From an uncultured beta proteobacterium (GTDB lineage: Bacteria > Pseudomonadota > Gammaproteobacteria > Burkholderiales > Rhodocyclaceae), in contig CAIZKA010000556.1 of the NCBI GenBank assembly GCA_903933395.1, positions 1 to 9,830 on the forward strand: a stretch of DNA of 9,830 nt, written 5' to 3'. Shown in pieces: positions 1-8,050 of the stretch. Each line of letters opens with the position of its first letter. Positions within the stretch are counted from its first letter, which is position 1. The translations under genes and the position numbers were made by a program. Under the pieces are notes generated by a model. It had not been told where the DNA came from. It saw only the letters and a list, made by a program, of their open reading frames with translations, and did no database searches.

Positions 1-1631
1 CCGACGAACAGCGTCGCCTGGCGCGCCTCGCGCACGTTCGGCGTGCGCTGCAGCGAGACGCCGATGTAGGCGCCGAGATTGGCCAGCAGGCTCCAGACCA
101 GGCAATGGGTGATTTCGTCCAGCCCGGTCAGACCGAACAGGTGTTGCGGACGCAGCAGTTCGAAGCCGAACAGGCCGTGGGCAATGAAGCCGTCTGGCAG
201 CCAGCCGGACTTGGCGAACGACGGCAGCAACAGCGTGTAGGCCCACAGCACGAAACCCGCCGCGAGGCCTGCCAGCGCACCTTCGCGCGTGCCGCCCTTC
301 CAGAACAGGCCGCCGATCACCACCGGCGCGAACTGCGCCACCGCGGCAAAGGAAATCAGGCCGATCGAGACCAGTGCATAGGCTTCGCCGGCGACGCGGA
401 AATACAGGTAGCCGAGGCCGAGAATGACAGCGATGGCCCAGCGCCGGATTTCCAGCAGCAGCCCGGAGAGATCCGCCTTGTCCGCCAGGCCCAGCCAGCG
501 CAGGCGCAGCAAGGCCGGCATCACCAGATCGTTGCAGACCATGGTCGACAGCGCGATGGTCTCGACGATGACCATGCCGGTCGCCGCCGAGAGGCCGCCG
601 ATATACACGAACAGGGCCAGTGCCTCGTGCTGATGGGCCATCGGCAGGGTCAGGACGAAAGTGTCGGCGTCCACTCCGGCGCCCTGGAAATGCAGCATGC
701 CGGCCAGCGCCACGGGCAGCACGAAGAGGTTGATCAGGAACAGGTAGAGCGGAAACATCCACACCGCGCGACGCAAATGGCTGGCGTCGACGTTTTCCAC
801 CACGGCGATCTGGAACTGGCGCGGCAGCAGCAGCGAGGCGAACAGCGAGAGGAAGATCAGCGTGCCCCAGGTGCCATAGGCCGCCGGAGAGTCGGCGGTG
901 GCGAGACGGCGCGCAACCGCAGGCACCTTGGCCGCCTGCGCAAAAATGTCGGCGACGCCATCGTGTATGCCCCAGACGACGAAAATGCCGACCGCCAGAA
1001 AGGCGGCAAGTTTGACCACGGACTCCACGGCAATCGCCGCCACCATGCCTTCATGGCGCTCCGTGGCATCCAGGTGACGGGTGCCGAAGAGGATGGTGAA
1101 GGCCGCGAGGATCATCGCGACGTAGAGCGCGCTGTCCTGCAGGATCGGCACGGCGCCCGCCTTGGCCGGCATGATGATTTCCGGGTAACTGGCAAGGATC
1201 GCAAAACTGTTGGACACCGCCTTGAGTTGCAGCGCGATATAGGGAATCACGCCGACCACGGCGATCACCGTCACCAGGCCGCCGAGCAACTGGCTCTTGC
1301 CGTAGCGCGAGGCGACGAAGTCGGCAATCGACGTAATCCGGTTGGCTTTGGCGACGCGGATCATCTTGTGCAGGATGAAGCCCGCCAGCGCGAACAGCAG
1401 GGTCGGACCCAGATAGATCGGCAGGAAGCCGATGCCGCTGGCCGCGGCGCGACCGACGCTGCCGTAGAAAGTCCACGTCGTGCAATACACGCCCAGCGAG
1501 AGCGAATACACCAGCGGGTTGGCAATCAGCGAGCGCCCGGTATCGGCGCGCCGGTCGGCATACCAGGCGATGGCGAACAGCACCCCCAGGTAGAGGAATG
1601 AAGCGAGGACGATTACCCAGCCTTGCAGCAT
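1..1631 (-). CDS. SLC5-type membrane sensor domain of a CrbS/MxtR/CbrA-like hybrid histidine kinase (partial, C-terminus beyond left edge)
   Basis: Reading leftwards from an ATG at 1631, an uninterrupted frame of 543 residues continues past the window edge. It is very hydrophobic, with about a dozen transmembrane helices as in the sodium/solute symporter (SLC5) fold. The first helix lies at about residues 5-23. The segment at 42-62 (YSLSLGVYCTTWTFYGSVG) and the later ITSIADFVASRYGKS motif are typical of the SLC5 module fused to histidine kinases (CbrA, MxtR, CrbS), more than of free-standing PutP or ActP symporters. In those proteins STAC, PAS, HisKA, HATPase and often receiver domains follow; the window stops just after the last helix (SLLANLGAYIGVSL), so the kinase part is predicted, not seen. 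CrbS/MxtR systems control acetate use, and acs lies immediately upstream. The start is one base after the stop of the 66-residue gene, implying translational coupling. A plain symporter remains possible until the left flank is read. Confidence 0.82.
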   Translation of the reverse strand, partial: MLQGWVIVLASFLYLGVLFAIAWYADRRADTGRSLIANPLVYSLSLGVYCTTWTFYGSVGRAAASGIGFLPIYLGPTLLFALAGFILHKMIRVAKANRITSIADFVASRYGKSQLLGGLVTVIAVVGVIPYIALQLKAVSNSFAILASYPEIIMPAKAGAVPILQDSALYVAMILAAFTILFGTRHLDATERHEGMVAAIAVESVVKLAAFLAVGIFVVWGIHDGVADIFAQAAKVPAVARRLATADSPAAYGTWGTLIFLSLFASLLLPRQFQIAVVENVDASHLRRAVWMFPLYLFLINLFVLPVALAGMLHFQGAGVDADTFVLTLPMAHQHEALALFVYIGGLSAATGMVIVETIALSTMVCNDLVMPALLRLRWLGLADKADLSGLLLEIRRWAIAVILGLGYLYFRVAGEAYALVSIGLISFAAVAQFAPVVIGGLFWKGGTREGALAGLAAGFVLWAYTLLLPSFAKSGWLPDGFIAHGLFGFELLRPQHLFGLTGLDEITHCLVWSLLANLGAYIGVSLQRTPNVREARQATLFV

Positions 1632-1632
1632 C

Positions 1633-1833
1633 TCAGTCCTTGCGTCCTTCGACGACCCAGGCCATCTGAGCGATGAGCGCCAGCCAGGATCCCATCAGCC
1701 AGGCATACAGCGGCGGCATGCCGAAGAAATCACCGCCGCGGTTGAACACCGAGAGCAAGGGATAGTTGAAAAAGAAGCAGCCAACCAGGAACAGAAACGC
1801 GAGACGTTGCGCCGTGAGCCGGGAGCGAATCAT
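1633..1833 (-). CDS. Small two-helix membrane protein preceding the sensor kinase
   Basis: This 66-residue protein starts MIRSRLTAQRLAFLFLVG. It has a short basic N-terminus, one hydrophobic helix at about residues 10-29, a loop containing NRGGDFFGMPPLYAW, a second helix at about 41-61, and a charged end (EGRKD). The positive N-terminus suggests both ends face the cytoplasm. I recognise it only as the kind of short uncharacterised membrane protein found before SLC5-type kinases or symporters, loosely like the small subunits of some two-gene sodium/solute symporters. It has one of the strongest ribosome binding sites in the window, GGAGGTGAT, 7 bases from the ATG. Its TGA is separated by one base from the ATG of the sensor gene, so the two are almost certainly co-translated and may form a complex. 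No enzymatic motif is visible. Confidence 0.8.
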   Translation of the reverse strand: MIRSRLTAQRLAFLFLVGCFFFNYPLLSVFNRGGDFFGMPPLYAWLMGSWLALIAQMAWVVEGRKD

Positions 1834-1836
1834 GTC

Positions 1837-1845
1837 ATCACCTCC
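1837..1845 (-). promoter_or_regulatory. Near-perfect ribosome binding site of the small membrane protein gene
   Basis: On the minus strand GGAGGTGAT fully matches the 16S rRNA anti-Shine-Dalgarno sequence. The GGAGG core ends 7 bases before the ATG at 1833. This supports the 66-residue gene as real and strongly translated, and as the entry point for ribosomes onto the coupled sensor gene, which has no separate strong site of its own. Confidence 0.75.
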
Positions 1846-1945
1846 ATCGGAAACGATTTCCTACTGGCATGGTAACTCGCCGCAACCCTCTTGAGGTTGG
1901 CTCATCCCACAAGGGGGTACCGTTCCGGCTGGCGCCGGGACACAA

Positions 1946-1975
1946 AAAAACGCCCGTCTTGCGAGGGGCGTTTTT
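1946..1975 (-). terminator. Rho-independent terminator of acs, potentially bidirectional
   Basis: A perfect 10-bp inverted repeat (AAAAACGCCC at 1946-1955 and GGGCGTTTTT at 1966-1975) encloses a 10-base loop. It lies 17 bases past the acs stop codon. Reading on the minus strand, the hairpin ends in a run of seven T residues (1950 down to 1944), and on the plus strand in five T residues. It should end the acs transcript and insulate the downstream sensor operon, which then needs its own promoter in about 1846-1943. Confidence 0.88.
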
Positions 1976-1992
1976 CAATCTCATGCCAGGGC

Positions 1993-3975
<1,983 letters not shown>

Positions 3976-3980
3976 TGACA

Positions 3981-3988
3981 CCTCTCCT
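3981..3988 (-). promoter_or_regulatory. Ribosome binding site that fixes the acs start
   Basis: On the minus strand AGGAGAGG precedes the ATG at 3975; its AGGAG part ends 8 bases upstream and GAGG ends 5 bases upstream. No comparable site precedes the alternative ATG at 4032, so the shorter 660-residue product is preferred. Confidence 0.7.
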
Positions 3989-4069
3989 CTCGCATGTAGC
4001 CGGATGACATCCGGATGACTAATGAACTTCACCTGGCCGGCTTTGCCTCCGCCAGAAGGATAGTTCGTG

Positions 4070-4159
4070 ATTATTAGCTGATGGAAGCAAGCACTGCCGC
4101 CAACCGGTCGTTTTGCCTACCGGAACCGCGCATTCTAAGTGCTTGCGCATTAAAGTAAA
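4070..4159 (-). promoter_or_regulatory. Candidate acs promoter region with an inverted repeat
   Basis: The 274-bp gap between the divergent acs and yqhA genes must hold both promoters. For acs two candidates are visible on the minus strand. One is TAGAAT (-10, 4132-4137) with TTTACT (-35, 4154-4159) at a 16-bp spacing, matching the sigma-70 consensus in five and four of six places. The other is AATAAT (4070-4075), five of six matches, without a recognisable -35, as expected at an activator-dependent promoter. Between them lies the inverted repeat CCGGT-N10-ACCGG at 4104-4123. With the second promoter, the repeat would be centred roughly 50 bp upstream of the transcription start, a usual place for an activator. 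Judged by eye only. Confidence 0.35.
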
Positions 4160-4249
4160 AGAGTCTTACATATGACTTACGCTGCCCGCGGCAGCCCTGT
4201 GTCCTCCTGGGGTAAGATTGCTGCCCCGCACCACCGACGACACAACGCC

Positions 4250-4786
4250 ATGAACCGCATAATCAAGCCGATGGAATCCCTCATCTTCTGGAGCCGCTGG
4301 ATCCAGGCCCCACTGTACCTCGGCCTGATCGTCGCCCAGATCGTCTATTGCTGGTTGTTCATGGTCGAACTGAGCCACCTCGTTCACGGGGCCATCGCCG
4401 CCGAGCGCGTCAGCGAGACCGACGTCATGCTGGCCGTCCTCGGCCTGATCGACGTGGTGATGATCGCCAACCTGCTGGTGATGGTCATCGTCGGCGGCTA
4501 CGAGACCTTCGTCTCGCGCCTCGACCTCGAGGACCACCCGGACCAGCCCGAGTGGTTGTCGCACGTCAACGCCGGCGTCCTCAAGATCAAGCTGTCGACG
4601 GCCATCATCGGCATTTCGTCGATCCATCTGCTGAAGACCTTCATCAACGCCGCCAATATGACCGAGCACACGATCAAGTGGCAGGTCGTCATCCATGTCG
4701 TGTTCCTGGTGTCTGCCGTCGCCATGGCCGCGGTCGACTGGATGATGACCCAAAACCTTGCCCAGCAGCGTGCCAATCACCACTGA
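4250..4786 (+). CDS. yqhA: UPF0114 (TIGR00645/YqhA) family integral membrane protein
   Basis: The 178-residue product aligns by eye along its whole length with E. coli YqhA: a SRW...AP.Y.GL start, then LVMV...GYE.FVS.LD (about 76-92) and IISSIHLL-like GISSIHLLKTF (121-131). Four membrane helices are visible at about 20-42, 59-81, 113-132 and 144-163. The family has no established biochemical function; it is a conserved inner-membrane protein. The frame is open from 4172, but residues encoded before 4250 are polar, low in similarity and would precede the family's normal N-terminus, so the ATG at 4250 (MNRIIKPMESLIF) is preferred; 4271 (MESLIF) is also possible. Neither has a clear Shine-Dalgarno site. 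The fumarase gene follows after 12 bases, so the two are probably cotranscribed. Confidence 0.9.
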   Translation: MNRIIKPMESLIFWSRWIQAPLYLGLIVAQIVYCWLFMVELSHLVHGAIAAERVSETDVMLAVLGLIDVVMIANLLVMVIVGGYETFVSRLDLEDHPDQPEWLSHVNAGVLKIKLSTAIIGISSIHLLKTFINAANMTEHTIKWQVVIHVVFLVSAVAMAAVDWMMTQNLAQQRANHH

Positions 4787-4798
4787 CCCGGAGCCGCC

Positions 4799-6331
4799 AT
4801 GACCATCATCCGCCAGAACGATTTCGTCCAGTCCATCGCCGACGCCTTCCAGTTCATCAGCTATTACCATCCGCTGGACTACATCACGGCGCTCGGCGCC
4901 GCCTATGAGCGCGAAGAGTCGCCCGCGGCGAAGGACGCCATCGCCCAGATCCTGACCAACAGCCGCATGTCTGCTGAAGGCCACCGCCCGATCTGCCAGG
5001 ACACCGGCATCGCGCTGGTGTTCCTCAAGGTCGGCATGCAGGTGCAGTGGGACGCCACACTTTCGGTGCAGGAAATGGTCAATGAAGGCGTGCGCCGCGC
5101 CTACGGCAACGTCGACAATCCCCTGCGCGCCTCGGTGCTCGCCGACCCTGCCGGCGCCCGCAGGAACACGAAGGACAACACCCCGGCCGTGGTGCATTAC
5201 GAAATCGTCCCCGGCGACCAAGTCGAAGTGATCTGCGCCGCCAAGGGCGGCGGCTCGGAGGCCAAGGCCAAGTTCGCCATGCTGAATCCTTCCGACGACC
5301 TCGTCGACTGGATCCTCAAGACAGTGCCGACCATGGGCGCCGGCTGGTGCCCGCCCGGCATCCTGGGAGTCGGCATCGGCGGCACGCCGGAAAAAGCCAT
5401 GCTGCTGGCCAAGGAAGCCATCATGGCGCCGGTGGATATCCAGGACCTCAAGGAGAAAGCCGCGCGCGGCGAAAAGCTCAACCGGCCGGAGGAACTGCGC
5501 CTCGAACTGCACGAGAAAATCAACGCCCTCGGCATCGGCGCGCAGGGCCTGGGCGGCCTCACCACGGTGCTCGACGTGAAAGTGCTCGACTATCCGACGC
5601 ATGCCGCCAACCTTCCCGTCGCGCTGATCCCCAACTGCGCCGCGACGCGCCACATTCATTTCCATCTCGACGGCTCCGGCCCGGCGCACCTGCAGCCGCC
5701 CAGCCTCGAAGACTGGCCCAAGGTCACCTGGCAGGCCGATGCCGCCACCGCCACCCGCGTCGACCTGAACAGCCTGACCAAAACCCAAGTCGCCGCCTGG
5801 CAGCCCGGCCAGAAACTGCTGCTCAACGGCAAGATGCTGACCGGCCGCGACGCCGCCCACAAGCGCATCGCCGACATGCTGGCAAAAGGTGAAAAACTCC
5901 CGGTTGATTTCACCAACCGGGTTATCTACTACGTCGGCCCGGTCGATCCGGTGCGCGACGAAGTCGTCGGCCCGGCGGGCCCCACCACCGCGACGCGCAT
6001 GGACAAGTTCACGCGCATGATGCTGGAAAAGACCGGCCTGATTTCCATGATCGGCAAGTCCGAGCGCGGCCCGGCGGCGATCGAGGCGATCAAGGACAGC
6101 AAGTCGGCCTACCTGATGGCCGTCGGCGGCGCCGCCTACCTCGTAGCCAAGGCCATCCAGTCGGCCAAAGTCGTCGGCTTCGCCGACCTCGGCATGGAAG
6201 CCATCTACGAATTCGACGTCAAGGACATGCCCGTCACCGTCGCCGTCGATTCGCTGGGGAGCTCGGTACACATCACCGGCCCGAAGGAGTGGCAGGCGAA
6301 GATAGGCAAAATTCCGGTCAAGGTCGCCTGA
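4799..6331 (+). CDS. fumA: Fumarate hydratase, class I (iron-sulfur, oxygen-sensitive)
   Basis: This enzyme interconverts fumarate and L-malate in the TCA cycle, using a [4Fe-4S] cluster as Lewis acid. The 510-residue protein has the class I layout in one chain: an alpha (Fumerase) domain at about 1-285 and a beta (Fumerase_C) domain from about 290. The three expected cluster cysteines are Cys66 (PICQDTG), Cys184 (GWCPPGILGVG) and Cys280 (PNCAATRH); their spacings of 118 and 96 are close to those of E. coli FumA. Other family motifs are KGGGSEAK (149-156), GIGAQGLGG (245-253), the active-site GPAGPTTATRMD (391-402) and GKSERG (419-424). It is somewhat shorter than E. coli FumA (548). A GGAG ribosome binding site at 4790-4793 sits 5 bases before the ATG. 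Class I enzymes are iron-dependent and damaged by oxygen and superoxide; no class II fumarase lies in the window. The symbol is by family; fumB would be equally valid. Confidence 0.96.
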   Translation: MTIIRQNDFVQSIADAFQFISYYHPLDYITALGAAYEREESPAAKDAIAQILTNSRMSAEGHRPICQDTGIALVFLKVGMQVQWDATLSVQEMVNEGVRRAYGNVDNPLRASVLADPAGARRNTKDNTPAVVHYEIVPGDQVEVICAAKGGGSEAKAKFAMLNPSDDLVDWILKTVPTMGAGWCPPGILGVGIGGTPEKAMLLAKEAIMAPVDIQDLKEKAARGEKLNRPEELRLELHEKINALGIGAQGLGGLTTVLDVKVLDYPTHAANLPVALIPNCAATRHIHFHLDGSGPAHLQPPSLEDWPKVTWQADAATATRVDLNSLTKTQVAAWQPGQKLLLNGKMLTGRDAAHKRIADMLAKGEKLPVDFTNRVIYYVGPVDPVRDEVVGPAGPTTATRMDKFTRMMLEKTGLISMIGKSERGPAAIEAIKDSKSAYLMAVGGAAYLVAKAIQSAKVVGFADLGMEAIYEFDVKDMPVTVAVDSLGSSVHITGPKEWQAKIGKIPVKVA

Positions 6332-6418
6332 TCGCAGCGGAGAGCTTGAAGCCCCCTGCCGACCGGAAAGCAGACTTGGGTACTCGACGCCCAGTGGACC
6401 GGTTATTGCTAAGTTTTC

Positions 6419-7264
6419 ATGGTTGCTTTGGTCGGCCAGGTATGGGCAGCCGCAGCAACACCTGGGAACCAACGGGAAAGGGCGCTCATGGTTTTGCTGA
6501 CGGCCAGGCAGGTGCTAGTGCGGATTTCGGTGATCATCCTGACCACCGAGTTCGTGATCATGCTCGTGCTGGGGGCCTTTTCGGATTCGCTGAATACCTA
6601 TGTCGCCGCGGCGCTTGACGTGGTCATACTCGCCGCCGTGGTGTCACCCCTCATCTACCTGTGGGTCATCCGCGCCTTCGTCGTCGCCCGGGATGACGCG
6701 CTGGCTGAAGTCAGGGCGCTGGCCTTGACCGACTCGCTGACCCAAATGCCAAACCGGCGAATGCTGTCGCTGCATCTCGAAAAATTCATCAACGGCAGCG
6801 CGCGGCATCGTGTCCACGGCGCCCTGCTGCTGATCGATCTCGACGGTTTCAAGGCGATCAACGATACCGACGGCCACGACGCCGGCGATGCCGTCCTGAT
6901 CGAAGTGGCGAAACGCATCCAGTCCATCACCCGCGAGGCGGACATCGCGGCGCGGCTCGGCGGGGACGAATTCGTGGTCCTCATCGATCGCCTGGAAATC
7001 GACCACGATGCTTCGCAGGCGCAGGCATTGCTGCTGGCGGAGCGCCTGATCCAGATCATCAGTGCGCCGGTCGAATACGCCGGGAAATCGCTCAGGGTCG
7101 GCGCCAGCATCGGTGTCCGCATGCTCGGCAGCGATCTGGCAAGGACCCAGACACTGATGTCGTCAATGGCGTCGGGCGTCATTTCCGATGCCGATGCCGC
7201 AATGTATGGTGCAAAAAGGGCCGGCAAGGGCTGCGCCGTGGTCTTCGACGACCTCGCATCGTGA
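6419..7264 (+). CDS. Membrane-anchored diguanylate cyclase (GGDEF)
   Basis: The enzyme is predicted to make cyclic di-GMP from two GTP. The 281-residue protein has two membrane helices (about 33-53 and 63-85) joined by a short loop of about ten residues, then a cytoplasmic GGDEF domain (about 103-275). The domain is intact: TDSLTQMPNRR (104-114), the metal and substrate residues LIDLDGFKAINDTDGHDAGD (138-157), and the GGDEF signature at 181-185. Arg172 and Asp175 form an RxxD product-inhibition site five residues before the signature, so feedback control is expected. No EAL, PAS or receiver domain is present; the tiny loop leaves little room for ligand sensing outside the membrane. The ATG at 6419 follows an in-frame stop and lacks a ribosome binding site; ATG 6488 (MVLLTARQ) starts just before the first helix and has a weak purine-rich stretch, so the true protein may be 258 residues. 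Its stop overlaps the murI start. Confidence 0.92.
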   Translation: MVALVGQVWAAAATPGNQRERALMVLLTARQVLVRISVIILTTEFVIMLVLGAFSDSLNTYVAAALDVVILAAVVSPLIYLWVIRAFVVARDDALAEVRALALTDSLTQMPNRRMLSLHLEKFINGSARHRVHGALLLIDLDGFKAINDTDGHDAGDAVLIEVAKRIQSITREADIAARLGGDEFVVLIDRLEIDHDASQAQALLLAERLIQIISAPVEYAGKSLRVGASIGVRMLGSDLARTQTLMSSMASGVISDADAAMYGAKRAGKGCAVVFDDLAS

Positions 7265-8022
7265 TCGGGGTGTTCGATTCCGGCCTCGGTGGCCTATCGG
7301 TACTGGCGGCCCTGGTCGAGGCGCTGCCACGGGCGGACTTCGTCTACTACGCCGACACCGCCCACGTCCCCTACGGCAGCAAGAGCGACGAACAGATACA
7401 GCGTCGCGTGCTGGCCATCGGCGAGCACCTGGCAAACATCGGCTGCGGCCTGCTGGTGGTGGCCTGCAACACGGCGACCGCCGCGGCGGTACAGGCCCTG
7501 CGTGCGGCGCATCCGGGCATCCCCGTGGTCGGCGTGGAACCCGGCATCAAGCCGGCGGCGCAGGAGACCCAGAGCGGCCGCATCGCCGTGCTGACGACGG
7601 AAGCTACCGCCAACAGCCGGCGCCTGAAGCATCTGATCCGCGACCATGCGGGCCGCGTCGAAGTCTTCGTCGAACCCTGCCCCGGCTGGGCCACGCATGT
7701 CGAGATGCTGCAACTGGACGATCCGGCCCTGGCAGCCGACGTCCGCGTCCGCATCGAGCCGCTGCTGGACCGGGGCGTCGACCGCATCGTCCTCGGCTGC
7801 ACGCATTACAGCTTTCTCGCGCCGCTGCTGCTGCAGGTCGCCGGCACGCGCGCACAACTGGTCGACGTTGCCGATGCCGTGGCGCGCCAGACGCAACGCC
7901 TCGCCGCTGACCTGGCACACGGCTCCGGCCGGCTGCTGCTGCAGGCCTCGGCGCACCCGGAGCGCCTGCACGCCGCCCTGCCCCGCCTGCACCTGGGTCA
8001 AATCGCCGCACGGGTGGCCTGA
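7261..8022 (+). CDS. murI: Glutamate racemase
   Basis: MurI converts L-glutamate to D-glutamate for peptidoglycan, without cofactor, by two cysteines acting as acid and base. The 253-residue protein shows the Asp/Glu racemase fold motifs: FDSGLGGLSVL (5-15) with Asp6 and Ser7, YADTAHVPYGS (30-40), the first catalytic cysteine Cys69 in ACNTAT, GVEPGIKPA (91-99), and the second catalytic cysteine Cys180 in LGCTHY. It is slightly shorter than E. coli MurI (285) because there is almost no N-terminal extension before the first strand. Translation starts at GTG 7261, overlapping the TGA of the diguanylate cyclase by four bases (GTGA). No Shine-Dalgarno site precedes it, so translation probably depends on ribosomes finishing the upstream gene. 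Its 3' end converges with the opposite-strand cyclase gene, 18 bp away. Confidence 0.96.
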   Translation: MIGVFDSGLGGLSVLAALVEALPRADFVYYADTAHVPYGSKSDEQIQRRVLAIGEHLANIGCGLLVVACNTATAAAVQALRAAHPGIPVVGVEPGIKPAAQETQSGRIAVLTTEATANSRRLKHLIRDHAGRVEVFVEPCPGWATHVEMLQLDDPALAADVRVRIEPLLDRGVDRIVLGCTHYSFLAPLLLQVAGTRAQLVDVADAVARQTQRLAADLAHGSGRLLLQASAHPERLHAALPRLHLGQIAARVA

Positions 8023-8031
8023 TCAGCGCCG

Positions 8032-8050
8032 GCCGGGAACTTAGCCCGGC
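8032..8050. other. Stem-loop between the convergent murI and diguanylate cyclase genes
   Basis: GCCGGG (8032-8037) and CCCGGC (8045-8050) form a perfect 6-bp stem around a 7-base loop. The hairpin covers the TAA stop of the minus-strand gene and lies 9 bases past the murI stop. Neither side has a T run, so it is not a classical rho-independent terminator; it could help end or protect the two facing transcripts. Confidence 0.35.

Noticed and set aside
105..1601. Long plus-strand open frame (498 codons) opposite the SLC5 sensor gene
   Set aside because: The product is a low-complexity mix rich in R, Q, H, D and G with no fold or motif. It is antisense to a clear transmembrane protein, as expected from biased third positions in GC-rich DNA.
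1883..1899. Inverted repeat CAACC-N7-GGTTG upstream of the small membrane protein gene
   Set aside because: Arms of only 5 bp, no T run and no match to the acs repeat; too weak to call an operator or terminator.
4084..4103. Sigma-54-like promoter upstream of acs (minus strand TGGC...CTTGC)
   Set aside because: The GG and GC dinucleotides are 11 bases apart instead of the strict 10, and the inner bases of the -24 element do not match.
6332..6418. Possible terminator or promoter between the fumarase gene and the GGDEF gene
   Set aside because: TGGG/CCCA at about 6377-6393 can pair, but the stem is only 4 bp with no T run. No convincing -35/-10 pair could be placed, so whether the two genes share a transcript is unresolved.
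4166..6472. Minus-strand open frame of 768 codons across yqhA and the fumarase gene
   Set aside because: It spans two real plus-strand genes and their spacer. Its product (many H, D, G, R, V) resembles antisense translation of GC-rich coding DNA and no known protein.
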